DNA of 64,000 nt from Bradyrhizobium lablabi (GCF_018129385.1 NZ_JAFCLN010000001.1:558001-622000); one strand, 5' to 3'; shown: positions 16,188 through 26,224, counted from the stretch's first letter. Notes: generated by a model not told the origin, from the sequence alone. Program-made: numbers and translations.

Positions 16188-18251
16188 ATGCACTACGGTA
16201 TCGCGTTCACCCCCCTCGTTCCGGGCATCGTGCTCTGGATCGCACTCGCCGCCATCGTCGTGATCGCGGCGCTGCTGCTGCTGAGCCGCGCGCGCGGCTG
16301 GGCGGTGCGCGTCACCGCGCTGGCGCTGATCCTGCTGGCGCTCGCCAATCCTTCCTTCACCCGCGAGGATCGCGAGCCATTGTCCTCGGTCGCAGCCGTC
16401 GTGATCGACAAGAGCCCGAGCCAGAATTTCGGCCAGCGTACCCGCGAGACCGCGCAGGCACAGGAGGCGCTGGTCGATAGCCTGAAGAAGATCAAGGGCC
16501 TCGAAGTGCGCGTCGTCGAGGCCGGACAGGCCGACGGCGAGACCGACGGCACAAAGCTGTTCGGCGCGCTGTCGTCGGCGCTCGCCGACGTGCCGGTCGA
16601 TCGCGTCGCCGGCGCGTTCATGATATCGGACGGCCGCGTGCACGATATTCCAGGCAGTGCTGCCGCGCTCGGTTTCCAGGCGCCGGTGCACGCGCTGATC
16701 ACCGGGCGCAAGGACGAGCGCGACCGCCGCATCGCGATTTCGGCGGCCCCGCGCTTTGGCATCGTCGGCCAGCCGCAGACCATCACCTATAGGCTCGACG
16801 ACCAGGGCGTCACCGGCGAGCGCGCAAAAATCACCGTCCGCCGCGACGGCGAGGTCATCAACGAGCGCACGCTGCAAAGCGGCCAGACCGCCAATGTCGA
16901 CGTCGACATCAAGCATGCCGGCCCGAACATCGTCGAGATCGAAGCCTCCCCGATGGAGAACGAGCTGACGCTGGTGAACAACCGCGCGGTGGTGGCGATC
17001 GACGGCGTCCGCGACAAGCTGCGCGTGCTGCTGGTGTCGGGTGAGCCGCATTCCGGCGAGCGCACGTGGCGCAACCTCCTGAAATCCGATGCCGCGGTCG
17101 ATCTCGTGCACTTCACGATTCTGCGGCCGCCGGAAAAGCAGGACGGCACGCCGATCAACGAATTGTCGCTGATCGCGTTTCCGACCCGCGAGCTGTTCCA
17201 GCAAAGGATCAACGACTTCCAGCTCATCATCTTCGACCGCTATGCGCGGCAAGGCGTGCTGCCGATCGCCTATTTCGATAATATCGCGCGCTATGTGCGC
17301 GGCGGCGGCGCGGTGCTGGTGTCGGCCGGCCCCGACTATGCCTCGACCACGTCGATCTGGCGTACGCCGCTCGACACCGTGCTGCCGGCCGAGCCGGTCG
17401 GCGTGACTGAAAAGCCGTTCTATGCGCGTCTCTCCGATGCCGGAAAGCGCCATCCGGTGACGCGCGGCCTCGAAGGCTCCGCCAGCGACCCGCCGCACTG
17501 GAGCCGGTTCTTCCGCACCGTCGATACCCGCAACGCCATCGGCGCGCCGGTCATGACCGGCGCCGACGGCAAGCCGCTGCTGCTGCTGTCGCGCTTCGGC
17601 GAGGGCCGCGTCGCGCTCTTGCTGTCCGATCACATCTGGCTGTGGGCGCGCGGCTATGAAGGCGGCGGACCGCATCTCGATCTGTTGCGGCGGATGTCGC
17701 ACTGGCTGATGAAGCAGCCGGACCTCGATGAAGAGGCGCTGCGCCTACAGGTGCAGGGCAAGGATCTCGCCGTCATCAGACAGACGATGTCCGACACCGT
17801 CTCGCCGGTGACCGTGACGTCCCCAAGCGGCGCCACGCGCGAACTCACGCTCTCCCAAGGCGAGCCCGGCGAATGGCGCGCAACGCTGCCCGCGGACGAG
17901 CTCGGCCTGTGGCAGGCGACTGACGGCACGCTGAAGGCACTGATCAATGTCGGCCCGACCAACCCGAAGGAATTTTCGGAAGTCACCTCCACCACCGATA
18001 TGCTCAAGCCGCTGACGCAGGCGACCGGCGGCGACGCGCGGCGCATCGCGGATGGCGGCAGCATCGATATGCCCCGCATCGTGCCGGTGCGCTCCACCAG
18101 CGTGTTCCGCGGCGACGGCTGGATGGGCGTCAAGATGCGCGATGCCAGCGTGGTGAAGGGCGTCGGCGTGCTGCCGATCTTCGCCGGCCTGATCGGCCTG
18201 TTGCTGCTGCTCGGCGCATTCGCCGCAACCTGGGTCCGCGAGGGCCGCTAA
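16188..18251 (+). CDS. Membrane-anchored protein of the MoxR/DUF58 module
   Basis: A 687-residue protein anchored by two N-terminal helices (about 10-33 and 40-55) and one C-terminal helix (about 660-680, [18 protein letters not shown]). Between them lies [18 protein letters not shown], which resembles a von Willebrand MIDAS segment (D-x-S-x-S) and would face the periplasm. Later segments ([38 protein letters not shown]) are like class I glutamine-amidotransferase folds. It follows the DUF4159 gene by four bases and closes the module. Its stop overlaps the convergent GTPase gene by four bases. No function can be assigned beyond that. Confidence 0.8.
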   Translation: MHYGIAFTPLVPGIVLWIALAAIVVIAALLLLSRARGWAVRVTALALILLALANPSFTREDREPLSSVAAVVIDKSPSQNFGQRTRETAQAQEALVDSLKKIKGLEVRVVEAGQADGETDGTKLFGALSSALADVPVDRVAGAFMISDGRVHDIPGSAAALGFQAPVHALITGRKDERDRRIAISAAPRFGIVGQPQTITYRLDDQGVTGERAKITVRRDGEVINERTLQSGQTANVDVDIKHAGPNIVEIEASPMENELTLVNNRAVVAIDGVRDKLRVLLVSGEPHSGERTWRNLLKSDAAVDLVHFTILRPPEKQDGTPINELSLIAFPTRELFQQRINDFQLIIFDRYARQGVLPIAYFDNIARYVRGGGAVLVSAGPDYASTTSIWRTPLDTVLPAEPVGVTEKPFYARLSDAGKRHPVTRGLEGSASDPPHWSRFFRTVDTRNAIGAPVMTGADGKPLLLLSRFGEGRVALLLSDHIWLWARGYEGGGPHLDLLRRMSHWLMKQPDLDEEALRLQVQGKDLAVIRQTMSDTVSPVTVTSPSGATRELTLSQGEPGEWRATLPADELGLWQATDGTLKALINVGPTNPKEFSEVTSTTDMLKPLTQATGGDARRIADGGSIDMPRIVPVRSTSVFRGDGWMGVKMRDASVVKGVGVLPIFAGLIGLLLLLGAFAATWVREGR

Positions 18252-19456
18252 GCGGCCTCGTCGGCGCGACGCCATCTCGGAAACGGATCGGGCAGGCCGG
18301 CCCATTCCTGGACATGCATTCCCGGCTTCCCCGATACAAGGCATGCGTCCAGCCGCGCCTTGATTGCATCCTCGTCCATGTCGGTGCCGATGAAGACGAT
18401 TTCCTGGCGTCGGTCGCCGTACACTTCGTTCCAGTTCTTCTTCAGCGACTGCCGCCAGAAAGAATCGTCCGGCCAGCGGTCCGCAGGAACGTTCGCCCAC
18501 CAGAAGCCGAGACCCTCGGTGCGAACGATCGCGCCGGCCTGACTTAGTTCAGCCAACCATTGCGGGCGCGTTGCGACCCAGAAATGCCCCTTGGCGCGGA
18601 TGACCCCTGCCCAGCTTTCCCGCAGGAACTGATGGAATTTTGCCGGCTCGAACGGCCGGCGCGCGCGATAGACAAAACTGCCGACGCCGTATTGCTCGCT
18701 CTCAGGTACATGATTGGCAAAGCCGTACAGTTCCTTGAACCAGAGCGGATGCCGCTGCGCACGTTCGAAATCGAAACGACCCGTGTTGAGGATGCGTTCG
18801 AACGGAGCCCTGGCGAAGTTGGTTTCCACCATATCGGCAGCAGGGTTGAGTGCGCGGATGATCTTGCGGGCGGCATCCAGTTGACCCGGAGAAGCATCGT
18901 CGACCTTGTTGAGAACGACGACGTCAGCGAATTCGATCTGTTCGACCAGCAGGTCGACCATCGTGCGCTTGTCGTCGGAACCGAGCGATTCGCCGCGATC
19001 CCTGATGAAATCGGTCGAGGAATATTCACGCAGCAGGTTTACCGCATCGACGACTGTTACCATGGTGTCGAGCATCGCCACGTCGGAAAGGCTGTCGCCT
19101 TCTTCGGTCCGGAAATCGAACGTCGCCGCAACCGGCAGCGGCTCTGAAATTCCGGTCGATTCGATCAGAAGGTAGTCGAACCTTTCGCTTTCAGCGAGCG
19201 CGCGGACTTCCTTCAGGAGATCGTCGCGCAGCGTGCAGCAGATGCACCCGTTGGTCATCTCCACCAGTTTTTCGTCAGTCCGCGACAGGTTCGCACCGCC
19301 ATCGCGCACGAGGTCGGCGTCGATATTGACCTCGCTCATGTCGTTCACGATCACAGCAACTTTCAGGCCGTGACGGTTGTTCAGGACATGATTGAGCAAA
19401 GTGGTCTTTCCAGCCCCGAGGAAGCCGGACAAGACGGTGACGGGGAGTTTTCGCAT
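18248..19456 (-). CDS. zigA: Zinc metallochaperone GTPase, COG0523 family
   Basis: A 402-residue G3E GTPase. Walker A is GFLGAGKTT (residues 11-19), the metal site is C71-I-C73-C74 in NGCICCTLR, switch motif [10 protein letters not shown] and NKVD guanine site follow, and the C-terminal CobW domain is complete. COG0523 proteins with this length and [10 protein letters not shown] segment are the ZigA type, which deliver zinc to client enzymes when zinc is scarce. The gene has its own promoter whose -10 lies inside a double Zur box, and it diverges from a DUF2946/TonB receptor unit under a second box, so zinc control is strongly supported. Confidence 0.92.
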   Translation of the reverse strand: MRKLPVTVLSGFLGAGKTTLLNHVLNNRHGLKVAVIVNDMSEVNIDADLVRDGGANLSRTDEKLVEMTNGCICCTLRDDLLKEVRALAESERFDYLLIESTGISEPLPVAATFDFRTEEGDSLSDVAMLDTMVTVVDAVNLLREYSSTDFIRDRGESLGSDDKRTMVDLLVEQIEFADVVVLNKVDDASPGQLDAARKIIRALNPAADMVETNFARAPFERILNTGRFDFERAQRHPLWFKELYGFANHVPESEQYGVGSFVYRARRPFEPAKFHQFLRESWAGVIRAKGHFWVATRPQWLAELSQAGAIVRTEGLGFWWANVPADRWPDDSFWRQSLKKNWNEVYGDRRQEIVFIGTDMDEDAIKARLDACLVSGKPGMHVQEWAGLPDPFPRWRRADEAA

Positions 19457-19524
19457 GGAGATCGAACAGCCTGTTCAGTGTGCTTGGTCCCAATCGGGGG
19501 CGTCGAAGCATCGGGTTTCCCAAT

Positions 19525-19550
19525 ATATGTTATGTTATAACATAACATAT
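19525..19550. promoter_or_regulatory. Double Zur box upstream of zigA
   Basis: A perfect 26-bp palindrome centred on TTATAA. It contains two overlapping 17-mers (19527-19543 and 19532-19548), offset by five bases, each with one mismatch to the Zur core ATGTTATANTATAACAT known from enterobacteria. It covers the -10 of the zigA promoter. Confidence 0.85.
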
Positions 19551-19570
19551 TCGATCGACGCTTCTGTCAA
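19542..19570 (-). promoter_or_regulatory. zigA promoter
   Basis: On the minus strand TTGACA (19565-19570), a 17-nt spacer and TGTTAT (19542-19547) form a strong sigma-70 promoter. The -10 lies inside the Zur palindrome, so bound Zur would exclude RNA polymerase. Confidence 0.7.
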
Positions 19571-19699
19571 TCGAGAAAATGAGTCCTGTTAGGAATGGCA
19601 ATTCCGGCGGATGGTCGTGATCCCGGCGGCCGCTCAGCGGCCTGCTGTTGCTGATATCACACAGCTTTCGTCGATCTGATCGAAGTTGCCCGCGCCACG

Positions 19700-19728
19700 T
19701 TGACACGGTGGCCGCCCGCCGATGTTAT
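19700..19728 (+). promoter_or_regulatory. Promoter of the DUF2946/TonB receptor unit
   Basis: TTGACA (19700-19705), a 17-nt spacer and TGTTAT (19723-19728). The -10 is embedded in the Zur box at 19720-19740. The geometry is identical to that of the divergent zigA promoter. Confidence 0.75.
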
Positions 19729-19740
19729 ATTATAACATCG
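19720..19740. promoter_or_regulatory. Zur box upstream of the DUF2946/TonB receptor unit
   Basis: Two perfect 10-nt arms around a single central T; the inner 17 bases match the Zur core ATGTTATANTATAACAT exactly. It ends 46 bases before the ATG at 19787. Confidence 0.9.
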
Positions 19741-19786
19741 GGGCCGGCGGGGATGTCTATGCCTGACCCGAAGGGTGTGGTTCGGC

Positions 19787-20191
19787 ATGAAATGGTTCCG
19801 GCGACATATCAAGACCGGCTCGCGGCTGGCGCTGTTTGCGCTCGCGATCCAGCTTGCGCTGTCGTTCGGGCATTTTCACTTCGAGCCGGCGCAGGCCGGC
19901 CCGGCCGTGCAGATCGGGCTGAGCGACGTCGATCTGTCATCGGTCGACGGCGTTGTCCCGACCGAGGCCTCACAGCAGCCATCGGACCATCACGATAGCG
20001 ACCGGCATCCGGCCACGAATTGCGCCATCTGCGCGGTCCTCTCGCTTGCGGGCAATTTGCTGCTCTCGACGCCGCCGGTGTTGCTGCTGCCGGATGCGGT
20101 CGAGCTGCTGTATCTTGCGACCGACGCCGAGTTCGTTCATCTCGGCTCTGCCCGGCTGCCGTTCCAGTCCCGCGCGCCTCCCGTTTCCTGA
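19787..20191 (+). CDS. DUF2946-like small membrane protein with metal-binding motifs
   Basis: A 134-residue protein with an N-terminal hydrophobic segment (about 12-30), a His/Asp-rich stretch (H68, H69, H74 in SDHHDSDRH) followed by C79-A-I-C82, and a second hydrophobic helix after it. This layout resembles the DUF2946 proteins that sit beside TonB-dependent metal receptors. The His and Cys residues could bind zinc on the periplasmic side. I prefer the ATG at 19787 to the GTG at 19775; neither has a strong ribosome site. It is the first gene behind a perfect Zur box, with the outer-membrane receptor 107 bp downstream. Confidence 0.8.
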   Translation: MKWFRRHIKTGSRLALFALAIQLALSFGHFHFEPAQAGPAVQIGLSDVDLSSVDGVVPTEASQQPSDHHDSDRHPATNCAICAVLSLAGNLLLSTPPVLLLPDAVELLYLATDAEFVHLGSARLPFQSRAPPVS

Positions 20192-20298
20192 CATCGATTG
20201 ATCGACGCCTGCCGAGATCGCCACGCCGCACGTGGCTCTTGCGGCAAGGCAAATCGGAATCGAGCCGTCGCACCCGGCGGCGTCAGGAACCAGGAACA

Positions 20299-22668
20299 AT
20301 GAGAATCCCGAACAAACGAGCCTTCTATATCGGCGGCGCGAGCTGCCTGGCGCTATGCGCGATCGACGCGCGCGCGATCGCCCAGGATGCACCTGCGGCG
20401 CTGCCCGAGATCACCGTCACCGCGCCGAGCCCAATCGTGCGGCGAAAGCCTGCCGTGACCCGCGCCCCTGCCCGCGTCACGCGGGTAACGTCCGGCCGCA
20501 CGCGCGGACCCGCGCCGCAAGCAGAGCCCGCCCCGGCGGCGCCCGCGCCTGCGCCCCAGCAAGGCGTCTTGCCCGTCGTCACCGACCAGTTTGCAACCGT
20601 CACGGTGGTGCCGAACGAGGAAATCCGCCGCAACGGCAGCGCCACGCTCGGCGATCTCCTGTTCTCAAAGCCCGGCATCACCGGTTCGAGCTTTGCGCCC
20701 GGCGCCTCCAGCCGGCCGATCATCCGGGGCCTCGACGTCAACCGCGTCGGCATTGTCGAGAACGGCACGCCTGCTGGCGGCGCCTCCGATCTCGGCGAGG
20801 ACCATTTTGTCCCCGTCGATCCCCTTGCCACCAATCAGGTCGAAGTGGTGCGCGGCCCCGCCGCACTACGCTACGGCTCGACCTCGATCGGCGGCGTGGT
20901 CAGCGCCACCAACAACCGCATTCCCGACGCGCTGCCGGTGTGCCCGGCCCCGCCGTTCCAGAGCTACGGCATGCCGGTGAAGGCGCCGCTGGCAACCGCT
21001 TCGTCCGCGCCCTGTGTCACCGCCGAAACGCGCACCGCCGTGAGCTCGGTCGACCGCGGCGTCGAAGGCGGCATCCTGATCGATGCCGGCGCCGGCAATT
21101 TCGCCGTTCATGCCGACGCCTATGGCCGCAGGTCCAGCGATTACAACATCCCCGGCTATCCCTATCTGTTCGACCACACCCGCCCCGTGAACGGACGGCA
21201 GCCGAATTCTTCCGCACAATCGGAAGGCGGCTCGATCGGCGCCTCTTACATCTTCACCGGCGGCTTCATCGGTGCTGCGGTCACGCAAAACGACTCGCTC
21301 TATCGCATCCCCGGCATCGACGGCGCCGATCATCTGACCCGCATCGACGCGCGCCAGACCAAGTTCACCAGCAAGGGCGAATACCGGCCGGACGCCGCGG
21401 CGATCGAAGCCATCCGCTTCTGGGCCGGCGCCACCGACTACAAGCACAACGAGATCGGGCTCGCCGATCCCGCCGACCTGACATCGCTCGGCGTGCGGCA
21501 AACCTTCACCAACAAGGAGCAGGAAGGCCGCGTCGAAATGCAGATGATGCCCTTCAACGCGCGCTTTGCCGCCATCACCACCGCGTTCGGCCTGCAAGCC
21601 GGCCACCAGGAGCTGACGGCGCCAAGCCCCGACGATCCCGGCAGTCCCCTCAACGGATTGTTCGATCCGAACAAGAACAACCGCGTGGCGGGCTACATCT
21701 TCAACGAGCTGAAATTCACCGAGACCACCAAGGCGGAGATTTCCGGCCGCATCGAGCACGTCAACCTCCAGGGAACGGCGCCCGCGTTCGTCCCCGAAGT
21801 GTTCGATCTCAATGTCGATCCCAATGCGATCGGACCTGCAACGCCGCGCAACCTCAACTTCACGCCGAAGAGCGCGAGCATCGGCCTGATCCAGAACCTG
21901 CCCTGGGATCTGGTCGCCAGCATCACCGGCCAGTATGTCGAACGCGCGCCAAAGCCGGCGGAGCTGTTTTCGCGCGGCGGCCACGATGCCACCGCCACCT
22001 TCGATATCGGCAATCCCAATCTCGGCATCGAAACCGCGAAATCGGTCGAGGCCGGATTGCGCCGGGCGACGGGACCGCTGCGCTTCGAACTCACCGGCTA
22101 CTACACAAAATTCAACGGATTCATCTTCCGCCGCCTGACCGGCAACACCTGCGAGGACGGCGTCTGCCAGCTTGGTGCAGGTCTCGAGCTGAATCAGGCG
22201 ATCTATTCCCAGCGCGACGCGACCTTTCGCGGCGGCGAATTTCAGTTCCAGTACGACGTGATGCCGGTCTGGAACGGCATCTGGGGTATCGAGGGTCAGT
22301 ACGACATCGTGCGCGCAACCTTCGACGACGGTACCAACGTGCCCAGAATCCCGCCGCAGCGACTCGGCGGCGGCGTATTCTACCGCGACGCCAACTGGTT
22401 CGCGCGCGTCAACCTTCTGCACGCCTTCGCGCAGAACGATGTCGCCGTGATCGCCGAGACGCCGACGGCGGGCTATAACCTGCTGAAGGCCGAGGTCAGC
22501 TACAAGACCGCGCTCGACCCGTCATGGTTCGGTGCGCGCGAGATGACGGTCGGCCTCGTCGGCAACAATCTCCTGAACGAGAACATCCGCAACAGCGTGT
22601 CCTATACCAAGGACCAGGTGCTCCTGCCGGGCATCGGCGTGCGGGCGTTCGCCAATCTCAAGTTCTGA
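20299..22668 (+). CDS. TonB-dependent outer-membrane receptor, probable zinc importer (ZnuD-like)
   Basis: A 789-residue outer-membrane receptor. A signal peptide ends near AIAQ (29); a TonB-box-like EITVTAP follows at about 36-42, then a Pro/Ala-rich linker. The plug domain runs over about 95-215 (SATLGDLLFSKPGITG, RPIIRGLDVNRVGIVENG, VEVVRGPAALRYGSTSIGGVV), and the beta barrel ends in the usual C-terminal phenylalanine (ANLKF). The frame is open upstream to 20020, but the ATG at 20299 gives a proper signal peptide. Location behind a Zur box and next to zigA points to uptake of zinc or a zinc complex; this is inference from context. Confidence 0.9.
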   Translation: MRIPNKRAFYIGGASCLALCAIDARAIAQDAPAALPEITVTAPSPIVRRKPAVTRAPARVTRVTSGRTRGPAPQAEPAPAAPAPAPQQGVLPVVTDQFATVTVVPNEEIRRNGSATLGDLLFSKPGITGSSFAPGASSRPIIRGLDVNRVGIVENGTPAGGASDLGEDHFVPVDPLATNQVEVVRGPAALRYGSTSIGGVVSATNNRIPDALPVCPAPPFQSYGMPVKAPLATASSAPCVTAETRTAVSSVDRGVEGGILIDAGAGNFAVHADAYGRRSSDYNIPGYPYLFDHTRPVNGRQPNSSAQSEGGSIGASYIFTGGFIGAAVTQNDSLYRIPGIDGADHLTRIDARQTKFTSKGEYRPDAAAIEAIRFWAGATDYKHNEIGLADPADLTSLGVRQTFTNKEQEGRVEMQMMPFNARFAAITTAFGLQAGHQELTAPSPDDPGSPLNGLFDPNKNNRVAGYIFNELKFTETTKAEISGRIEHVNLQGTAPAFVPEVFDLNVDPNAIGPATPRNLNFTPKSASIGLIQNLPWDLVASITGQYVERAPKPAELFSRGGHDATATFDIGNPNLGIETAKSVEAGLRRATGPLRFELTGYYTKFNGFIFRRLTGNTCEDGVCQLGAGLELNQAIYSQRDATFRGGEFQFQYDVMPVWNGIWGIEGQYDIVRATFDDGTNVPRIPPQRLGGGVFYRDANWFARVNLLHAFAQNDVAVIAETPTAGYNLLKAEVSYKTALDPSWFGAREMTVGLVGNNLLNENIRNSVSYTKDQVLLPGIGVRAFANLKF

Positions 22669-22787
22669 ACTCGCGTACCGATGGGTGGCGTTGGCTGGTG
22701 CGACCAGCTAACGTCCCCATGGATGATGGAAGGGTGGTGGTGGGCGCCGGACTTTGATGTGCACCACATCAGGCAAAGCGCGGGTAG

Positions 22788-24584
22788 ATGGCTTCCTCGA
22801 CGATCAACATACACGTCTATAGCGACGCGCTTGTCCTGCTCGGCACTGCCGGCATCGTCATTCCCCTGGTGCGGCGGTTCGGCCTCAATCCGGTGCTGGG
22901 CTATCTCGGCGCCGGGGCGATCCTCGGTCCGCTCGGCCTTGGATCGTTCATCCAGCAATTTCCGATCCTCTACTGGTTCACGGTGGTCGATGCCAGGAAC
23001 GTCTCGGGGCTCGCCGACCTCGGCATCGTATTCCTGCTGTTTCTGATCGGCATGGAGTTGTCCTACGACCGCTTGAGGGCGATGCGCCGCCTGATCCTCG
23101 GCCTCGGCGGCTCGCAGATCGTGCTGTCGGCCGCGGTCATCGGCGGCATGGCCGCGCTTGCCGGCGCCAAGCCCGCGGCCGCGCTGATCATCGGGGCGTG
23201 CCTGGCGTTATCCTCGACCGCCATCGTGCTGGAGGTGCTGTCGCGCCAGGGACGGCTCAACACCAGCGCCGGCCGGGCCAGCTTTGCAACGCTATTGGCC
23301 CAGGATCTGGCGGTGGCCCCGCTGCTGCTGTTCATCTCGATTTCCAGCGTCAGCGAGAACGGCTCGGTGCTCACGAGCCTTGCTTTCGCCCTCACCAACA
23401 CCGTGGTCGCGCTCGGCGTGATCGTCATCGTCGGGCGCCTCGTGATGAGACCGCTGTTCCGCCTCGTGGCGTCGGTCGGAATGAACGAGCTGTTCGTGGC
23501 CGCGACGCTGTTCGTGATCGTCGCGACCGGCGTTGCCGCCGCCCTGGCCGGCATCTCGATGGCGCTAGGCGCCTTCGTCGCCGGGCTGCTGCTGGCCGAG
23601 ACCGAATTCCGCAAGGCAATCGAGACCGCGATCGATCCGTTCAAGGGCCTGCTGCTCGGCCTGTTCTTCTTCACGGTCGGCATGAACGTCGATTTCCGCG
23701 AGCTCGCGCGCGATCCGGTGTGGCTGATCGGCGGCGCGTTCGGGCTGATTGCGGTGAAATCATCAATTCTGATCGTGCTTGCGCGGCTGTTCCGGCTGTC
23801 GTGGCCGGCTGCGCTCGAGGTCGGCCTGTTGCTTGGCCCCGGCGGCGAGTTCGCATTCGTCGGCATTGGCCTTGCCGCGGCGTTCGGCCTGATCGACCCG
23901 AAGGTTGCGAGCTTCTCGGTCGCGCTGACGTCGCTGACCATGATGCTGATTCCGGCGCTGTCCCACATCGCGCGGCGGCTTGCACCGATGGTGCGCGACG
24001 ACAAGCGGCTCGATCCGGAACTCAGCGTCGCACCGAGTCACGCCAGCGGCCACGCCATCGTGGTCGGCCATGGCCGGGTCGGACAGGTCGTCTGTTCGAT
24101 GCTCGACCGGCACCACTTCAAGTACATTGCCGTCGACAATGATGCGGCCGCCGTCCCTGAGCAGCGCAGGCAGGGACGCACCGTCTATTACGGTGACGCG
24201 ACCAATCCGGAGTTCTTGAAGAGCTGCGGCCTGATGGAAGCCGCGGCCGTTATCGTCACGACGGGCGAGGCCAAAGGCATCGACGAAATCGTGGCGCAGG
24301 TGCGTGCGCTCCGCGCGGAGATGCCCGTCGTGTCGCGCGCCCGCGACGCCGATCACGCGCGGCATCTCTACTCGATCGGCGTCACCGATGCGGTGCCGGA
24401 GACGATCGAAGCAAGCCTGCAACTGTCGGAAGCGACGCTGATTGATCTCGGCGTGCCGATGGGAACCGTCATCGCTTCCATCCACGAAAAACGCGACGAG
24501 TTCCGGCACGAATTGCAGCAGGCGGCAGGCAGGGCAAAGCCCGCACCGAAAGGGCAAGCCGGCGAGGAAAAGCGAGCTTCCTGA
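22788..24584 (+). CDS. CPA2 monovalent cation/proton antiporter with RCK domain
   Basis: A 598-residue inner-membrane transporter of the KefB/YbaL type. About twelve helices occupy residues 10-400, with family motifs NPVLGYLGAGAILGP, LALSSTAIVLEVL and LLLGPGGEFAFVGIG. A cytoplasmic RCK-N domain begins near residue 425 (HAIVVGHGRVGQVVCSML) and binds a nucleotide. It exchanges K+ or Na+ for protons. It follows the TonB receptor by 119 bp without an evident Zur site and is probably independent. The tail is rich in Lys and Ala (GRAKPAPKGQAGEEKRAS). Confidence 0.9.
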   Translation: MASSTINIHVYSDALVLLGTAGIVIPLVRRFGLNPVLGYLGAGAILGPLGLGSFIQQFPILYWFTVVDARNVSGLADLGIVFLLFLIGMELSYDRLRAMRRLILGLGGSQIVLSAAVIGGMAALAGAKPAAALIIGACLALSSTAIVLEVLSRQGRLNTSAGRASFATLLAQDLAVAPLLLFISISSVSENGSVLTSLAFALTNTVVALGVIVIVGRLVMRPLFRLVASVGMNELFVAATLFVIVATGVAAALAGISMALGAFVAGLLLAETEFRKAIETAIDPFKGLLLGLFFFTVGMNVDFRELARDPVWLIGGAFGLIAVKSSILIVLARLFRLSWPAALEVGLLLGPGGEFAFVGIGLAAAFGLIDPKVASFSVALTSLTMMLIPALSHIARRLAPMVRDDKRLDPELSVAPSHASGHAIVVGHGRVGQVVCSMLDRHHFKYIAVDNDAAAVPEQRRQGRTVYYGDATNPEFLKSCGLMEAAAVIVTTGEAKGIDEIVAQVRALRAEMPVVSRARDADHARHLYSIGVTDAVPETIEASLQLSEATLIDLGVPMGTVIASIHEKRDEFRHELQQAAGRAKPAPKGQAGEEKRAS

Positions 24585-24611
24585 TCGAAAGCCCGCGAGA
24601 TCGGCTCAGCG

Positions 24612-25124
24612 CTACTTCGCCATGCTCCAGTCCGGCCGGATCGCGCCGGAAACATTTTCGAAAGCACCATCGACCAACTCGGCTACCAGAAGCCGGCTGT
24701 AGTCGACCGGGCCCGGCATGGTCGCCCTGCCCTTCGGCACCGCCTTGAAGCCGACGCGGCTGTAATAGGGCTCGTCGCCGACCAATAGCACCAGCCGGTG
24801 GCCCCTGGCCTTGGCATCGCTGAGCGCGCGTTCGAGCAGCGCGCGGCCGACGCCGCGGCCGCGGAATGGCGGCTCGACCGTCAACGGCCCCAGCATCAGC
24901 GCCGGCGTATCGCCGATGCAGATCGGCAACTGCCTGACCGAGCCGACCATCAGCGTGCCGATCCGCGCCGTGAACGACAGATCGAGCACATGATCAACAT
25001 GCTCACGCAGCCGATAGGCGCTGAGCACGAAGCGGCCCGGGCCAAAGGTGCGCTCCAGCAGGCGTTCGATCGCCTGCGCATCTTTTGGCGTTTCGGGAAG
25101 GATTGTAAGGGAAAGATCGTTCAT
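24612..25124 (-). CDS. GNAT family N-acetyltransferase
   Basis: A 170-residue acetyltransferase. The acetyl-CoA binding loop is seen in LGPLTVEPPFRGRGVGRALLERAL (Q/RxxGxG/A pattern, RGRGVG), followed by HRLVLLVGDEPYYSRVGFKAV. The sequence resembles the YhbS type. The substrate is unknown. It is convergent with the antiporter gene, 27 bp apart, and stands alone on its strand before the glycosyltransferase gene 109 bp upstream. Confidence 0.88.
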   Translation of the reverse strand: MNDLSLTILPETPKDAQAIERLLERTFGPGRFVLSAYRLREHVDHVLDLSFTARIGTLMVGSVRQLPICIGDTPALMLGPLTVEPPFRGRGVGRALLERALSDAKARGHRLVLLVGDEPYYSRVGFKAVPKGRATMPGPVDYSRLLVAELVDGAFENVSGAIRPDWSMAK

Positions 25125-25233
25125 GGGATGGCGTTTTCAAGCGAAGTGGACACCGGTTCGCGTCGAGAAAACGCGTCAACCAAGGTTCGCGGATTAGCAC
25201 CTGCGGAGTCCGGGGTCCATCACCCCTCGCGTA

Positions 25234-26169
25234 TCAGGTTTTGCCGACCGGCGGCTGTGACAAATAAGCGAGCAGCTTCATTTCACGCCGGCCGCGCGTG
25301 ACCGTGTCGAGCACCAGGCCCGACGATACCGACAGCACCGCCAAAATCATCAGGCCCATCGACAGCACCGCCGTCGGCAGGCGCGGCACAATACCCTCTT
25401 CGAGGAAGGTGATGATGATGGGGATCGCGAGCCCGATCGATACCAGCGCCAGAAAGATTCCGATCGCGCTGAAAAATCGTAGCGGCTTTTCCGACCGGTA
25501 CAGTTTCAGGATCGTGCCGAGGATGCGGAATCCGTCGCGCCAGGTGTTGAGCTTGCTGAACGAGCCTTCCGGGCGCGCATAATAGGGCGTGTCGACTTCC
25601 GCCACCGGCAGTGCCAGTTCGAGCGCATGGACGCTCAGCTCGGTTTCGATCTCGAAGCCGTCGGACAGCACCGGAAAGGATTTTACGAACCGGCGCGAGA
25701 ACACGCGATAGCCGGAGAGGATGTCCTTGAACGCCTCGCCGAACACGGAAGACAGGAAATTCGTCAGCATCCAGTTGCCGGTGCGGTGGCCGGGCCGATA
25801 AGCGGCAACCGACTGGTCGACGCGCAGGCCGACCACCATGTCGAGATGTTCGTTGAGGAGCTTTTCGATCATGCGCGGCGCGCTCGGCGCGTCATAGGTC
25901 GCATCGCCGTCGACCAGCACATAGATGTCGGCGTCGACGTCGGCGAACATCCTGCGCACCACATGGCCCTTGCCCTGGTGGGTCTCGCTGCGCACTTCGG
26001 CGCCGGCCTCACGCGCCACCGCGACGGTGCGGTCCTTCGAATTGTTGTCGTAGACGAAGATCTTTGCGGACGGCAACGCCTTGCGGAAATCGGCGACCAC
26101 GGTGCCGACCGCGGCCTCCTCATTGTAGCAGGGGACGAGAACGGCAATCCGCAAATCTGCCATTGTCAT
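25234..26169 (-). CDS. Family 2 glycosyltransferase with C-terminal membrane anchor
   Basis: A 311-residue GT2 enzyme of the GtrB/dolichol-phosphate mannosyltransferase type, which usually loads a sugar on undecaprenyl phosphate. The opening VLVPCYNEEAAVGTVV and the DGDATYD (D-x-D) motif are typical. Two helices near residues 230-255 and 265-290 anchor it in the membrane (FFSAIGIFLALVSIGLAIPI). Start may be the ATG at 26169 or at 26163. The next minus-strand gene upstream encodes a polytopic membrane protein with a GT-C-like look, so the pair may transfer a sugar to a surface polymer. Confidence 0.87.
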   Translation of the reverse strand: MTMADLRIAVLVPCYNEEAAVGTVVADFRKALPSAKIFVYDNNSKDRTVAVAREAGAEVRSETHQGKGHVVRRMFADVDADIYVLVDGDATYDAPSAPRMIEKLLNEHLDMVVGLRVDQSVAAYRPGHRTGNWMLTNFLSSVFGEAFKDILSGYRVFSRRFVKSFPVLSDGFEIETELSVHALELALPVAEVDTPYYARPEGSFSKLNTWRDGFRILGTILKLYRSEKPLRFFSAIGIFLALVSIGLAIPIIITFLEEGIVPRLPTAVLSMGLMILAVLSVSSGLVLDTVTRGRREMKLLAYLSQPPVGKT

Positions 26170-26224
26170 TGCCGGTGCGCCGAATCAAGCCTGTCCATGG
26201 GACCGGTTATATCGCAGTCGGGCC

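Noticed and set aside
16098..17702. 534-residue minus-strand frame
   Set aside because: Antisense to the 687-residue module protein, low-complexity composition, no family.
20232..22478. 748-residue plus-strand frame overlapping the TonB receptor
   Set aside because: Out-of-frame Arg/His/Pro-rich reading of the receptor gene.
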